From Desulfoferula sp040751985 (GTDB taxonomy: Bacteria; Desulfobacterota; Desulfarculia; Desulfarculales; Desulfarculaceae): 64,000 nt of DNA. Where the stretch lies: contig JBFMFU010000047.1 of assembly GCA_040751985.1 (NCBI GenBank), forward strand, positions 124,001-188,000, given 5' to 3'. The translations under genes were made by a program, and so were the position numbers. The notes beneath the pieces are model-generated. The model worked only from the letters and a program-made list of their open reading frames with translations. It did no database searches and had not been told where the DNA came from. Shown piece by piece: positions 16,200 to 26,401 of the stretch (position 1 is its first letter; every line of letters starts with the position of its first letter).

Positions 16200-17498
16200 A
16201 TGGCCGCAAACGACCTTCAGACCCGGCGGGTGGTGGTGGTGGACGGCTGCCGCACGCCCTTTCTGCGCTCCGGCACCGCCTTCGGCGACCTGATGGCCTA
16301 CGACCTGGGTTGCCTGGCCGTGTCCGGGCTCATGCAGCGTGCCCGCCTGGACCCCGCGGCGGTGGATCTCTTGGTGCTGGGCACGGTGCTGGCCGACCCC
16401 AAGACCACCAACCTGGGCCGGGAGGTGGCCCTGGGCGCGGGCCTGCCCCTGTCCCTGCCGGCCTACACCGTGACCATGGCCTGCATCTCCTCGCTGCAGT
16501 CGTTCCTTTGCTGCATGCAGGCCATCCAGGCCGGCCAGGCCGAGGTGGCCATCGCCGCCGGGGCCGAGCTGCTCTCCGACGTGCCCATCCGCCTGCGCCG
16601 GCCGCTACGCAAGCGCCTGATCGCCGCCCAGAAGGTCAAGGGCCTCCTGGGCTACCTGGGCCTGGCCAAGGGCCTGCACCTCAGCGACCTGTTGCCCGAG
16701 GTGCCGGCCATCGCCGAGTTCTCCACCGGCGAGGTGATGGGCGAGAACTGCGAGCGCCTCACCAAGCGCCTGGGCATCAGCCGCCGGGAGCAGGACGAGT
16801 ACGCGCTCTTGTCGCACCAGCGGGCTGCCGCGGCCACGGCCGCGGGGCGCCTGGCCCGGCAGATCGTGCCGGCCTATGTGCCGCCGTTCAAGGAGGCGGT
16901 GACCCAGGACAACGGCTTCCGGGGCGACACCACCCTGGACAAGCTGGGCCGGCTCAGGCCAGTGTTCGACCGCCGCTTCGGTACCGTCACCGCGGGCAAC
17001 AGCTCTTTCCTCACCGACGGGGCCGGCGCGGTGCTTCTGATGAGCGAGGAGGCGGCCGCCCGACTGGGCTGCCGGCCCCTGGCCTATGTGCGCGCCGCGG
17101 CCGCCGCGGCCCTGGACCCCCAGGAGGAGCTCTTGCTGGGCCCGGCCCTGACCATGCCCCGGGCCCTGGCCGCCGCCGGCCTGGAGCTGGAGCAGGTGCA
17201 GGTCATCGAGCTGCACGAGGCCTTCGCCGGCCAGGTGCTGGCGGTGCTCAAGATGCTGGGCGACCAAGAGTTCTGCCGGGAGCGCCTGGGCCGGGAGGAG
17301 CCGGTGGGCGAGGTGAACCTGGACCGGCTCAACACCTGGGGCGGCTCCCTGAGCGTGGGCCACCCCTTCGGGGCCACCGGGGCCCGCCTGATCACCACCT
17401 GCTGCCACCGGCTGCAGCAGGAAAAGGGCCGCTACGGTCTGGTGGCGGCCTGTGCGGCCGGGGCGCTGGGCATCGGCCTGGTTCTGGAGGCGGCGTGA
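16200..17498 (+). CDS. fadI: Acetyl-CoA acyltransferase (thiolase)
   Basis: A 432-aa thiolase of the FadI/trifunctional-beta type, the last step of beta-oxidation (3-ketoacyl-CoA plus CoA to acyl-CoA plus acetyl-CoA). The nucleophile Cys is in TMACISSLQS, the catalytic His in GHPFGATGAR, and the second Cys in the C-terminal CAAGALGIGLVLE. A lysine/arginine-rich insertion around residues 135-165 (RRPLRKRLIAAQKVKGLLG) is typical of this trifunctional subgroup and may contact membrane or partner. It overlaps fadJ by one base (TGATG), consistent with a stoichiometric FadIJ complex. Confidence 0.9.
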   Translation: MAANDLQTRRVVVVDGCRTPFLRSGTAFGDLMAYDLGCLAVSGLMQRARLDPAAVDLLVLGTVLADPKTTNLGREVALGAGLPLSLPAYTVTMACISSLQSFLCCMQAIQAGQAEVAIAAGAELLSDVPIRLRRPLRKRLIAAQKVKGLLGYLGLAKGLHLSDLLPEVPAIAEFSTGEVMGENCERLTKRLGISRREQDEYALLSHQRAAAATAAGRLARQIVPAYVPPFKEAVTQDNGFRGDTTLDKLGRLRPVFDRRFGTVTAGNSSFLTDGAGAVLLMSEEAAARLGCRPLAYVRAAAAAALDPQEELLLGPALTMPRALAAAGLELEQVQVIELHEAFAGQVLAVLKMLGDQEFCRERLGREEPVGEVNLDRLNTWGGSLSVGHPFGATGARLITTCCHRLQQEKGRYGLVAACAAGALGIGLVLEAA

Positions 17499-19639
17499 TG
17501 ATGCAGCAAAGCGCGACGGACAAGCCGGGCGCCATACGCACCCTGCGCCGGCCCGACGGCGTGGCCCTGGTGATCCTGGACCATCCCAGCAAGCTGGTGA
17601 ACACCATCTCCATCCCCCTGCTCAGGGAGGTGGAGGCCAAGGTGGAGCCCCTGCTCAGCGACCCGGAGGTCAAGGCCCTGGTGCTGGTCTCGGCCAAGAA
17701 GGACAGCTTCGTGGCCGGCGCGGACCTGGAGGTCTTGGCGCGTACCGACAGCGCCGAGGAGATAGCGTCTCTTTCCCGCGACGGCAACCGCCTGCTCAGC
17801 CGCCTGGCCGACTCGCCCAAGCCGGTGGTGGCGGCGGTGCACGGCGCGGCCCTGGGCGGCGGCCTGGAGGTGGCCCTGGCCTGCCACTACATCCTGGCCT
17901 CGGACCACCCGGCCACGGTGCTGGGCCAGGCCGAGGTGATGTTGGGGCTACTCCCGGCCGGCGGCGGCACCCAGCGCCTGGTGCGGCGGGTGGGCCTGAT
18001 CCAGGGCCTGCCGCTCCTGCTCACCGGCAAGCGGCTGCAGGCCAGGCGGGCCTATCGCCTGGGCCTGGTTGACGCCCTGACTACCCCCGGCGGCATCGCC
18101 GAGACCGGGGCCCGGGCCGCCCTGGCCCTGGCCGCGGGCAAGCTCAGCCGCCGTAAGCGCAAGCGCTCCTGGCCCGAGAAGCTCTCTGGCCTGGCCCCGG
18201 TGCGCAGCTTCATCCTGCATAAAGCCCGCCAGCAGGTGATGGCCCAGACGCGGGGCAACTACCCCGCGCCGGTGAAGATCCTGGACTGCGTGCAGACTGG
18301 GCTCAAGAGGGGCATCGCCGCCGGCCTGGCCTCGGAGTCGGCCTACTTCGGCGAGCTGGCCGTGGGGCCGGTAAGCCGCAACCTGGTGCGCCTGTTCCAG
18401 GCCATGAACGAGGCCAAGAAGCAGACCTTGACGGAGCCCCCGCGGGAGGTCGGGCGCCTGGCCGTCTTGGGCGGCGGCTTCATGGGCGCGGGCATCGCCT
18501 CGGTCTCGGTGGGGCTGTGCCCGGTGACGGTGCGCGACCTGGACCAGGCCGTGTTGGCCCGCTGCGCGCGGGAGGTGGACACCGGGCTCGCCAAGCAGAG
18601 GCGCGCCGGCTCCATCACCAAGCTGGAGCGGGACCGTCGCTGGTCGCACCTGCACCTGACCACCGAGCCTAAGGACCTGGCCGGCGCGGACCTGGTCATC
18701 GAGGCAGTGTTCGAGGACCTGGCCCTGAAGCAGCGGGTGCTGGCCGAGTGCGAACAGATCATCTCGCCGCAGGCGGTGTTCGCCTCCAACACCTCGGCCC
18801 TGCCCATCGACCAGATCGCGGCCCAGGCCGCCCATCCCGAGCGAGTGCTGGGCATGCACTACTTCTCGCCGGTGCCCAAGATGCCGCTGTTGGAGATCGT
18901 GGTGCCCGACGCCGCGGCCGAATGGGCGAAGGCCACGGCCCTGAAGTTCGGCCAGCGCCAGGGCAAGACCGTGATCCTGGTCAAAGACCGGCCCGGCTTC
19001 TATACCAGCCGCATCCTGGGCCCCTACATGAACGAGGCCCTGATCCTGCTGGCCGAGGGCGCGCGCATCGAGACCCTGGACCGGGTGATGAAGGACTTCG
19101 GCTTCCCGGTGGGGCCCATGACCCTCCTGGACGAGGTTGGCCTGGACGTGGTGGCCCACGTCTCCCGCCACCTGAGCCGGGCCTTTTCCCAGCGGGGGGT
19201 GGAGCCCAACCAGGGCCTGCTCAAGATGGTGGAGGCCGGCTACCAGGGCCGCAAGAACAACCGGGGCTTCTACAAGTATCCGGGCAAGGGCGGCCAGAAG
19301 CAGCCCAACACCCGCGTGTACCACTACTTCAGCCAGGAAGGCCGCCACGAATTCGCGCCGGCCGATATCGCCGAGCGCCTGGCCCTGTTGATGGTCAACG
19401 AGGCGGCGCTCTGCCTGCAAGAGGGGGTGATCGACTCCCCGCGCACCGGCGACCTGGGGGCCATCCTGGGCCTGGGCTTCCCGCCCTTCCGCGGCGGGCC
19501 CTTCCGCTACCTGGACGCGGCCCAGCCGGACAAGGTGGTGGCGCGCATGGAGCAGCTCATGATCAAGTGCGGCCCGCGCTTCCAGCCGGCCGCCCTGCTC
19601 AAGGACTACGCCAAGAGCGGCCGCAGCTTCTACGCGTAG
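17498..19639 (+). CDS. fadJ: Bifunctional enoyl-CoA hydratase / 3-hydroxyacyl-CoA dehydrogenase
   Basis: A 713-aa fusion. Residues about 1-190 form a crotonase domain (FVAGADLEVLA; HGAALGGGLEVALACHY as oxyanion hole region; AEVMLGLLPAGGGTQRL). Residues about 315-500 form the NAD-binding part of the dehydrogenase (LAVLGGGFMGAGIASV), followed by the helical domain with HYFSPVPKMPLLEIV and the catalytic His. Together they hydrate and then oxidise enoyl-CoA. Either of two adjacent ATGs (17498, 17501) could start. A spurious open frame in another phase runs into it from the thiolase gene; it is not a fusion protein. Forms the trifunctional complex with the thiolase. Confidence 0.92.
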   Translation: MMQQSATDKPGAIRTLRRPDGVALVILDHPSKLVNTISIPLLREVEAKVEPLLSDPEVKALVLVSAKKDSFVAGADLEVLARTDSAEEIASLSRDGNRLLSRLADSPKPVVAAVHGAALGGGLEVALACHYILASDHPATVLGQAEVMLGLLPAGGGTQRLVRRVGLIQGLPLLLTGKRLQARRAYRLGLVDALTTPGGIAETGARAALALAAGKLSRRKRKRSWPEKLSGLAPVRSFILHKARQQVMAQTRGNYPAPVKILDCVQTGLKRGIAAGLASESAYFGELAVGPVSRNLVRLFQAMNEAKKQTLTEPPREVGRLAVLGGGFMGAGIASVSVGLCPVTVRDLDQAVLARCAREVDTGLAKQRRAGSITKLERDRRWSHLHLTTEPKDLAGADLVIEAVFEDLALKQRVLAECEQIISPQAVFASNTSALPIDQIAAQAAHPERVLGMHYFSPVPKMPLLEIVVPDAAAEWAKATALKFGQRQGKTVILVKDRPGFYTSRILGPYMNEALILLAEGARIETLDRVMKDFGFPVGPMTLLDEVGLDVVAHVSRHLSRAFSQRGVEPNQGLLKMVEAGYQGRKNNRGFYKYPGKGGQKQPNTRVYHYFSQEGRHEFAPADIAERLALLMVNEAALCLQEGVIDSPRTGDLGAILGLGFPPFRGGPFRYLDAAQPDKVVARMEQLMIKCGPRFQPAALLKDYAKSGRSFYA

Positions 19640-19662
19640 GCGGCCGTCCCCAGGAGGAAACT

Positions 19663-21180
19663 TTGCACTCGGTCTACTTGACCCCGGACCATGAGGAGTT
19701 CCGCCGCCAGGTGCGCCGCTTTATGGAGCAGGAGGTGGCCCCCCAGGCCGAGGCCTGGGAGGCGGCCGGCGCCATACCGCGGGAAATATTCCGCCGCATG
19801 GGCGAGTTGGGCCTGTTGGGCATCCTGTTCCCCGAGGAGTATGGGGGCAGCGCCGGGGATATCTTCTTTGCCATGGTGTTCCTGGAGGAGCTGCCCCGCT
19901 CGCGCATGGGCGGCTTCTGCGCGGCGGTGTCGGTGCAGCAGTTCATGGCCACGGCCCACATCTACAAGCACGGCAGCGAGGAGCTGAAGCAGCGCTACCT
20001 GGCCCCCTCCATCCGCGGCGAGAAGGTGGGCGCCCTGGCCATCACCGAGCCGGACACGGGCAGCGACGTGGCCGCTATCCGCACCAAGGCCGTGCGCCAG
20101 GGCGACCACTGGCTGATCAACGGGGCCAAGACCTTCATCACCAACGGCGCCGACGGCCACTTCTACACCCTGGCCTGCAAGACCCAACCCCAGGCCGGCG
20201 CGGCGGGCATCAGCCTGATCGTGGTGGACCGCGACGCGCCTGGGGTCAGCGTGGCCCGGCGGCTGAAGAAGATGGGCTGGTACTCCTCGGACACCGCCGA
20301 GCTGGCCTTCACGGACGTAGAGGTGCCGGCCGGCCGCCTGGTGGGCCAGGAGAACATGGGCTTCTACTACATCATGGACGCCTTCGCCTTGGAGCGGCTG
20401 TCCGGCGCGGCCATGGCCGCGGGCTCGGTGCAGCTCTGCCTGGAGGAGACTCTGGCCTACATGCGTTCACGCACCGCCTTCGGCCGGCCCCTGACCAAGT
20501 TCCAGGTGCTCACTCACCGCCTGGCGGACATGGCCACCGAGCTGGAGGCCGCCCGCCAGCTCACCTACCATGCGGCCTGGCTCATGGCCCAGGGCCACGC
20601 CTGCACCAGCGAGTGCTCCATGGCCAAGCTCTACACCAGCGAGCTGGCCAAGCGGGTCACCGACGCCTGCTTGCAGGCCTTCGGCGGCTTCGGGTTCATG
20701 GAGGAGTACCCCATGGCCCGCTTCAACCGCGACGCCCGGGTGGGCACCATCGTGGGCGGCACCAGCGAGATCATGCGCGAGATCATCGGGCGCCTGATGA
20801 TCGGCGAGAGCCAGCCCACCCCGCCCGAGCAGCGCCAAGGCCAGGCGGCCGGCGGCGGCGCCGCGGCCCTGATGCGCTCCCTGCCCGGCCTGTTCCGGTC
20901 CCAGGCGGTACCGGGTTGGTCGGCGGTGTTCCACTTCGCGCTGGCCGGCGCGGAGCCGGACCAGTGGACGCTCAGCATGCGTGACGGGGCCTGCACCGTG
21001 GCCGAGGGCCTGTCCGGCCAGGCCGACTGCCGGGTGGAGATGAGCGCGGACACCTTGGAGGGCCTGGCCGCCGGCAGCCTGGACCCCCAGGCCGCCTTTA
21101 TGGCCGGCAAGGTCAAGGTGAGCGACCTGTCCCAGATGCTCAACTACCTGAAGGCCTTCCGCCTGGGCGGCGGCAAGTAG
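19663..21180 (+). CDS. Acyl-CoA dehydrogenase with C-terminal SCP2 domain
   Basis: A 505-aa protein. Residues about 1-385 are an acyl-CoA dehydrogenase: AITEPDTGSDVAAIRTKA for flavin/substrate contacts, an FAD-binding C-terminal half with LQAFGGFGFMEEYPMARF, and VGGTSEIMREIIGR. The usual medium-chain catalytic Glu position near YEGT is Gly, and the base is more likely the Glu of FALERLSG, as in isovaleryl-CoA or long-chain enzymes. Residues about 400-505 resemble an SCP2 sterol-carrier lipid-binding domain (WSAVFHFALAGAEPDQWTL, ADTLEGLAAGSLDPQAAFMAGKVKVSGD-like end). TTG start after AGGAGGAAAC. Third gene of the beta-oxidation operon; it catalyses the first oxidation step. Confidence 0.87.
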   Translation: MHSVYLTPDHEEFRRQVRRFMEQEVAPQAEAWEAAGAIPREIFRRMGELGLLGILFPEEYGGSAGDIFFAMVFLEELPRSRMGGFCAAVSVQQFMATAHIYKHGSEELKQRYLAPSIRGEKVGALAITEPDTGSDVAAIRTKAVRQGDHWLINGAKTFITNGADGHFYTLACKTQPQAGAAGISLIVVDRDAPGVSVARRLKKMGWYSSDTAELAFTDVEVPAGRLVGQENMGFYYIMDAFALERLSGAAMAAGSVQLCLEETLAYMRSRTAFGRPLTKFQVLTHRLADMATELEAARQLTYHAAWLMAQGHACTSECSMAKLYTSELAKRVTDACLQAFGGFGFMEEYPMARFNRDARVGTIVGGTSEIMREIIGRLMIGESQPTPPEQRQGQAAGGGAAALMRSLPGLFRSQAVPGWSAVFHFALAGAEPDQWTLSMRDGACTVAEGLSGQADCRVEMSADTLEGLAAGSLDPQAAFMAGKVKVSDLSQMLNYLKAFRLGGGK

Positions 21181-21187
21181 CGGCAGG

Positions 21188-22513
21188 TCAGGGCCGCGGG
21201 AAGCGCATGTTCTTCAGGTCGGCCGGCTCCACGCCGTACATTTTCTGGAGGGCCTGCGGGTCCAGCACGAAGACCAGCCAGCCCAGCAGGCGGTCGCTCT
21301 CCCGCAGCTCAAAGGCCAGTTCCACGCTCTGGGCGCTGCCGCCGGGCGCCTGGCGGTAGACCACCAGCACCCGGTGCAGAGAGTCCGTGTCGCCGGCGAA
21401 CTTGATGTGCTCGTAGCTGGTGCCCACCATCTTGCGGGCGTCCTGGCGGGGGTCGGCCCAGCGGGCGTCGAAGACCTTCTTGTCCTTATCCAGTAGCACC
21501 AGCCCGCGGTAGGGCACCGCGCTGGGCTCCTGCATCTCGAAGAAGCTCCTCAGCCTGCGGCTGGTCTGCTCGCGGTCGCCCTGGCTGAGGGGGCGGCTGA
21601 GCAGGGAGGCCAGCAGCACGTAGTCCTTGGCCAGCAGGTTGCGGAACTGTACCCGCTGCTGGCCCATCACCCGCTGGGTGCTGATGAGATAGGGATAGGT
21701 GATCAGGGCCGCGACGCCGAACAGGGCCAGCAGCCCCAGGGAGATGAACAGCCAGCGCCGCAGCAGGCGCAGCCGCTGGCGGAGGCGCACCGCCGCAGTC
21801 ACGTCCCGAGCGATGGCCACCATGCCCTGGTAGCCGCCCTTGGCGTCCTTGAGCGGCGACAGGCTCAGGGACAGGTGTCGCTGGCCCAGGCTGGGGTGCA
21901 GGATGCTCAGGGGCGCCTCCAGCACCCGCTGGCCCTCCTGGACCTGGGCCCGCAGGGCGCGGTAGGCCTCGGGGTCCTCAAATATCTGCTCGGCCGGCAG
22001 GCGGCCCACCTGGCTCCAGTCGCGGCCATAGAGCTTGGCCGCCGCCCGGTTCCAGGCCTGCACGCGGCCCTCGCCGTCGCTGATGGCCACCGCGTCGGGC
22101 AGCTGGTCGCACAGCTCCTTGAAGCCGAACAGGGCCTGGCTGGCCCGGTTAAGGCGCAGGGCCAGCACCCGGCTCATTTCCTGCACGGCCTCGGGAAAGT
22201 CCCGGAAGAAGTCGCCGATCTTGTCGGCGGGGATGCGGATGGCCTGCACCTGGCCGCGGGCCCGCAGGGTGGCGGTGCGCTCCGAGCCCAGCAGGAAGGC
22301 CATCTCGCCGAAGATGTCCCCCGGCTGGCTCATGGTGGAGATCACCTGCTGGCCCTTGAGCACCTCCAGCTCGCCGGAGACCAGGACGTACAGGGCCGCG
22401 CTGGCCTCCCCCTCCAGAAAGACGTTTTGGCCCTCGACGAAGGAGACCAGGTACTCGGCCAGGTTAGGGTTGTTTAGGACCTTGTCCAGCATAAGGGGCG
22501 CCCCCCGTCCCAT
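21188..22513 (-). CDS. Membrane sensor with cNMP-binding and PAS domains, no output domain
   Basis: A 441-aa protein. Residues about 15-125 are a cyclic-nucleotide-binding-like beta-roll (FVEGQNVFLEGEASAALYVLVSGELEVL, GDIFGEMAFLLGSERTATLRA). Residues about 130-245 are a PAS domain (DQLPDAVAISDGEGRVQAWNRAAAKLYGR, QGMVAIARDVT). Then comes one membrane helix (WLFISLGLLALFGVAALITYPYLI) and about 160 residues likely outside the membrane, resembling a Cache/PAS-like sensory fold. There is no kinase, GGDEF, methyl-accepting or DNA-binding domain. A second ATG at 22492 is an equally plausible start. It is convergent with the acyl-CoA dehydrogenase gene, 7 bases apart. Function unknown. Confidence 0.7.
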   Translation of the reverse strand: MGRGAPLMLDKVLNNPNLAEYLVSFVEGQNVFLEGEASAALYVLVSGELEVLKGQQVISTMSQPGDIFGEMAFLLGSERTATLRARGQVQAIRIPADKIGDFFRDFPEAVQEMSRVLALRLNRASQALFGFKELCDQLPDAVAISDGEGRVQAWNRAAAKLYGRDWSQVGRLPAEQIFEDPEAYRALRAQVQEGQRVLEAPLSILHPSLGQRHLSLSLSPLKDAKGGYQGMVAIARDVTAAVRLRQRLRLLRRWLFISLGLLALFGVAALITYPYLISTQRVMGQQRVQFRNLLAKDYVLLASLLSRPLSQGDREQTSRRLRSFFEMQEPSAVPYRGLVLLDKDKKVFDARWADPRQDARKMVGTSYEHIKFAGDTDSLHRVLVVYRQAPGGSAQSVELAFELRESDRLLGWLVFVLDPQALQKMYGVEPADLKNMRFPRP

Positions 22514-22597
22514 GGGCCAACGGTTCTCCCCTTTTTATTGTGCACCAAAACGGCCCCGGCGCGCAGGACGTTCTCGCCGCCGCCGCCCTGCCCCGGC

Positions 22598-22939
22598 CTA
22601 GCTGCTCTGCCAGGAACCGGCGGCCTGGGTGATGATCTGCTTGGAGAGCACCAGCCCCGCCTCCAGCACCCGCCAGGTGGGCACGCAACCGTACTTCTGG
22701 GGGATCACCTTGGTCCAGCGGTCCGAGGCCAGGTACTCTTCCAGTGCGGCTGCGGAGCGGAACAGGTAAAAGGCGCCCCACTGCCCCTGGGATTGATCCA
22801 CCCACCAGCACTTGAATTCCACCGCCTCCAGGTCGGCGAAGACCGGGTAGCTGGTGGTGAACTGGGCCCGCAGCTCCTCGGTGCTGGGCATGGGCCGGGG
22901 CTGGAACACCACCCACAGGGCCCGCTTTGCTTCGGCCAC
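22598..22939 (-). CDS. YdhR-like dimeric alpha/beta-barrel protein
   Basis: A 113-aa cytoplasmic protein. The middle (LEAVEFKCWWVDQSQGQWGAFYLFRSAAALEEYLASD) resembles the core of YdhR-type putative mono-oxygenases, small ferredoxin-like dimers, with the spacing of Trp/Phe and the FRSAAALEEYL helix as main evidence. No catalytic residue can be assigned, and similar folds bind ligands without catalysis. It lies between trpA and the sensor gene on the same strand, probably outside the aromatic operon proper. Confidence 0.55.
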   Translation of the reverse strand: MAEAKRALWVVFQPRPMPSTEELRAQFTTSYPVFADLEAVEFKCWWVDQSQGQWGAFYLFRSAAALEEYLASDRWTKVIPQKYGCVPTWRVLEAGLVLSKQIITQAAGSWQSS

Positions 22940-23016
22940 TTCACGCCTCCGGTCAGAGTTGTCCTGCCCTTGGTATAGCAGGCCGAGGCCGGCTTGTTAA
23001 GCCCGCTGTGGCCGGC

Positions 23017-23816
23017 TCAGGCGCGGCCCAAGGCCCGGGCCAGGTCCCGGGCCAGCCCGGCGCAGGCGGCCAGGCCCTCCGCGGGACGGGGGGCCTCCAG
23101 CATCTTTCGCATCAGGGCGCTGCCCACGATGACCCCGTCGGCGGCCGCGGCCAGGCCCCTGGCCTGGGCCGGGGTAGCCACCCCAAAGCCGGCCGCCACC
23201 GGCAGCCCGGCCGCCTCCCGGGCCCGCTGCAGGCCGTCCAGGAGCCCCTGGTCCAGGGCCAGCTCGGCGCCGGTGACCCCCACCAGGGCCACATAGTACA
23301 GGAAGCCGCGGCTGGCCGCCGCGATGCGGCCCAGGCGCTCGGCCGGCGTGGTGGGCGCGGCCAGAAACACCGTGTCCAGGTCCTGGCCGCGGGCGGCCTC
23401 CAGCCAGGGTCCGGCCTCCTCGGGCGGCAGGTCCGGCACGATCACCCCGGCCGCGCCGGCCCCGGCGGCCCGGGCGGCGAACTCGGCCGGGCCCATGGCC
23501 AGCACCGGGTTGACGTAGGTCATCAAGACCAGCGGCGCCCGCACCCGGGCCGCGGCCCGCTCCACCAGGGCCAGCACCGACGGCGGCGTGGCCCCGGCGG
23601 CCAGGGCCCGCTGGCTGGTCTGCTGGATCACCGGGCCGTCGGCCAGGGGGTCGGAGAAGGGCACCCCCACCTCGATCAGGTCCGCGCCGGCCTGGTCCAG
23701 GGCCTGGATCAGCTCCAGGCACCCATCCGGGTCGGGGTAACCGCCGGTGACGAAGGGCAGGAAGGCGCAGCGGCCCTGGCCGCGGGCAGCGGCAAAGGCC
23801 TCGGCGATGCTCAGGC

Positions 23817-23820
<4 letters not shown>
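23017..23820 (-). CDS. trpA: Tryptophan synthase alpha chain
   Basis: A 267-aa TIM-barrel enzyme that splits indole-3-glycerol phosphate to indole and glyceraldehyde-3-phosphate. Catalytic Glu is in LIEVGVPFSDPLADGPVIQ, catalytic Asp in VPDLPPEEA, and phosphate-binding loops are GFGVATPAQA and GVIVGSALM. ATG at 23820 overlaps the trpB stop (ATGA), which selects it over a longer open frame. It is the last gene of the trpDCFBA block; no convincing intrinsic terminator follows. Confidence 0.95.
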
Positions 23821-25046
<1,226 letters not shown>

Positions 25047-25607
25047 GATCCTTCCTTCCTGGTTGACTCTCCACGCCGCTGGACACGTCCACGGCGTAGG
25101 GTTTGACGATCTCCACGGCTCGGGCCACGTTGTCCGGGTTCAGCCCGCCGGCCAGGATCACCGGTCGCCGGCGGGCCAGCTCCACGGCCCGGCTCCAGTC
25201 AAAGCTCTGGCCGGTGCCGCCGGCCCGGCCGGACACATAGGCGTCCAAGAGCAGGGTGGCGCTGGGATAGGCCAGGGGGTTGAGCTCGGTGCCCTGCCCC
25301 ACCCGGATGGCCTTGATCACTCCCCGGCCCAGGGCCGCCACCTCCTCGGCGCTCTCCTTGCCGTGCAGTTGCACCAGGTGCAGGCCGCAGAAGAGGCGCA
25401 CCTGCTGCACCTCCTGGGGAGGTGTGTCCACGAATACGCCCACGGTCTGCACCCAGCGCGGCAGGGCCTGGATAATCTCCCGGGCCTGGCGCGGGGTCAC
25501 CTGGCGGGGGCTGGTTGCGAAGACCAGGCCCAGCAGGTCCGCGCCCAGGCGGGCGGCGGCCAGGGCGTCCTCTACCGTGGTCAGTCCGCATATCTTCACC
25601 CGCACCA

Positions 25608-26399
25608 TCAGGCGGCCTCCACCAGGGCGCGCAGGGCCGCGGCCGGGTCCGGGGCGCGCATCAGGTGGCTGCCCACCAGAAAGGCGTCCAGGCCGCCGGC
25701 CCGCAGGCGGGTCACCTGCTCCGGCCCCGCGATGCCGCTCTCGGCCACCACCGTGGTGGCGGCCGGGATCAGGGGCCGCAGGCGCAGGCTGGTGTCCAGG
25801 TCCACGCGCATGGTGCGCAGGTCGCGGTTGTTGACCCCCACCAGGGGCGGGTTCAGGGCCAGGGCCGGCACCAGCTCGGTCTCCTGGTGCACCTCAACCA
25901 GCACGGCCAGGCCCAGGCCAACGGCCTGCTGGTACAGGTCCTTGAGCTGGGGCGGCTCCAGGGCCGCGGCGATGAGCAGCACCGCGTCGGCCCCGGCGGC
26001 GCGGGACTCGTAGAGCTGGGCCGGGTCGATGATGAAGTCCTTGCGCAGCACCGGCAGCGCCACCGCGGCCCTGGCCTGCCGCAGGTCGGCCAGCGAGCCC
26101 TGAAAGAAGGGGCCGTCGGTGAGCACCGACAGGGCCGCGGCGCCGCCGTTCTGGTAGCGGGCGGCCTGGGCGGCCGGGTCCACCGCCGCGGTTAGGGGGC
26201 CGGCCGAGGGAGAGGCGCGCTTGACCTCGGCGATGACGGCCCGGCCGGGGCGGGCGCGCAGGGCGGCCAGGAAGTCCCGCGGCGGCGGTATATCCGCGGC
26301 CAGCCGCCGCAGCTCGGGCGCGCGGCCGGCCAGGGCCGCCACCTCCGCCTGCTTCTGCTCCAGGATGCGGCGCAGCACGTCGGGCAGCGAGCGAGCCAT
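25608..26399 (-). CDS. trpC: Indole-3-glycerol phosphate synthase
   Basis: A 263-aa TIM barrel that cyclises CdRP to indole-3-glycerol phosphate. Catalytic Lys/Glu motifs are visible: AEVKRASPSAGPL near the N-terminal third, LRKDFIIDPAQLYES with the general-acid Lys, NNRDLRT and AESGI for substrate phosphate. ATG at 26399 is two bases after the trpD stop. It is a stand-alone enzyme, not fused to trpF. Confidence 0.95.
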   Translation of the reverse strand: MARSLPDVLRRILEQKQAEVAALAGRAPELRRLAADIPPPRDFLAALRARPGRAVIAEVKRASPSAGPLTAAVDPAAQAARYQNGGAAALSVLTDGPFFQGSLADLRQARAAVALPVLRKDFIIDPAQLYESRAAGADAVLLIAAALEPPQLKDLYQQAVGLGLAVLVEVHQETELVPALALNPPLVGVNNRDLRTMRVDLDTSLRLRPLIPAATTVVAESGIAGPEQVTRLRAGGLDAFLVGSHLMRAPDPAAALRALVEAA

Positions 26400-26401
26400 G
26401 C

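Noticed and set aside
16310..19639. A 1109-codon open frame that looks like a thiolase-FadJ fusion
   Set aside because: The first part is a shadow frame of low-complexity Gly/Pro/Arg/Ala residues. The true thiolase is in another frame and FadJ starts at 17498.
18748..21180. An 810-codon open frame suggesting a longer acyl-CoA dehydrogenase
   Set aside because: The upstream portion is an out-of-frame reading of fadJ. The enzyme begins at a TTG with a strong ribosome site at 19663.
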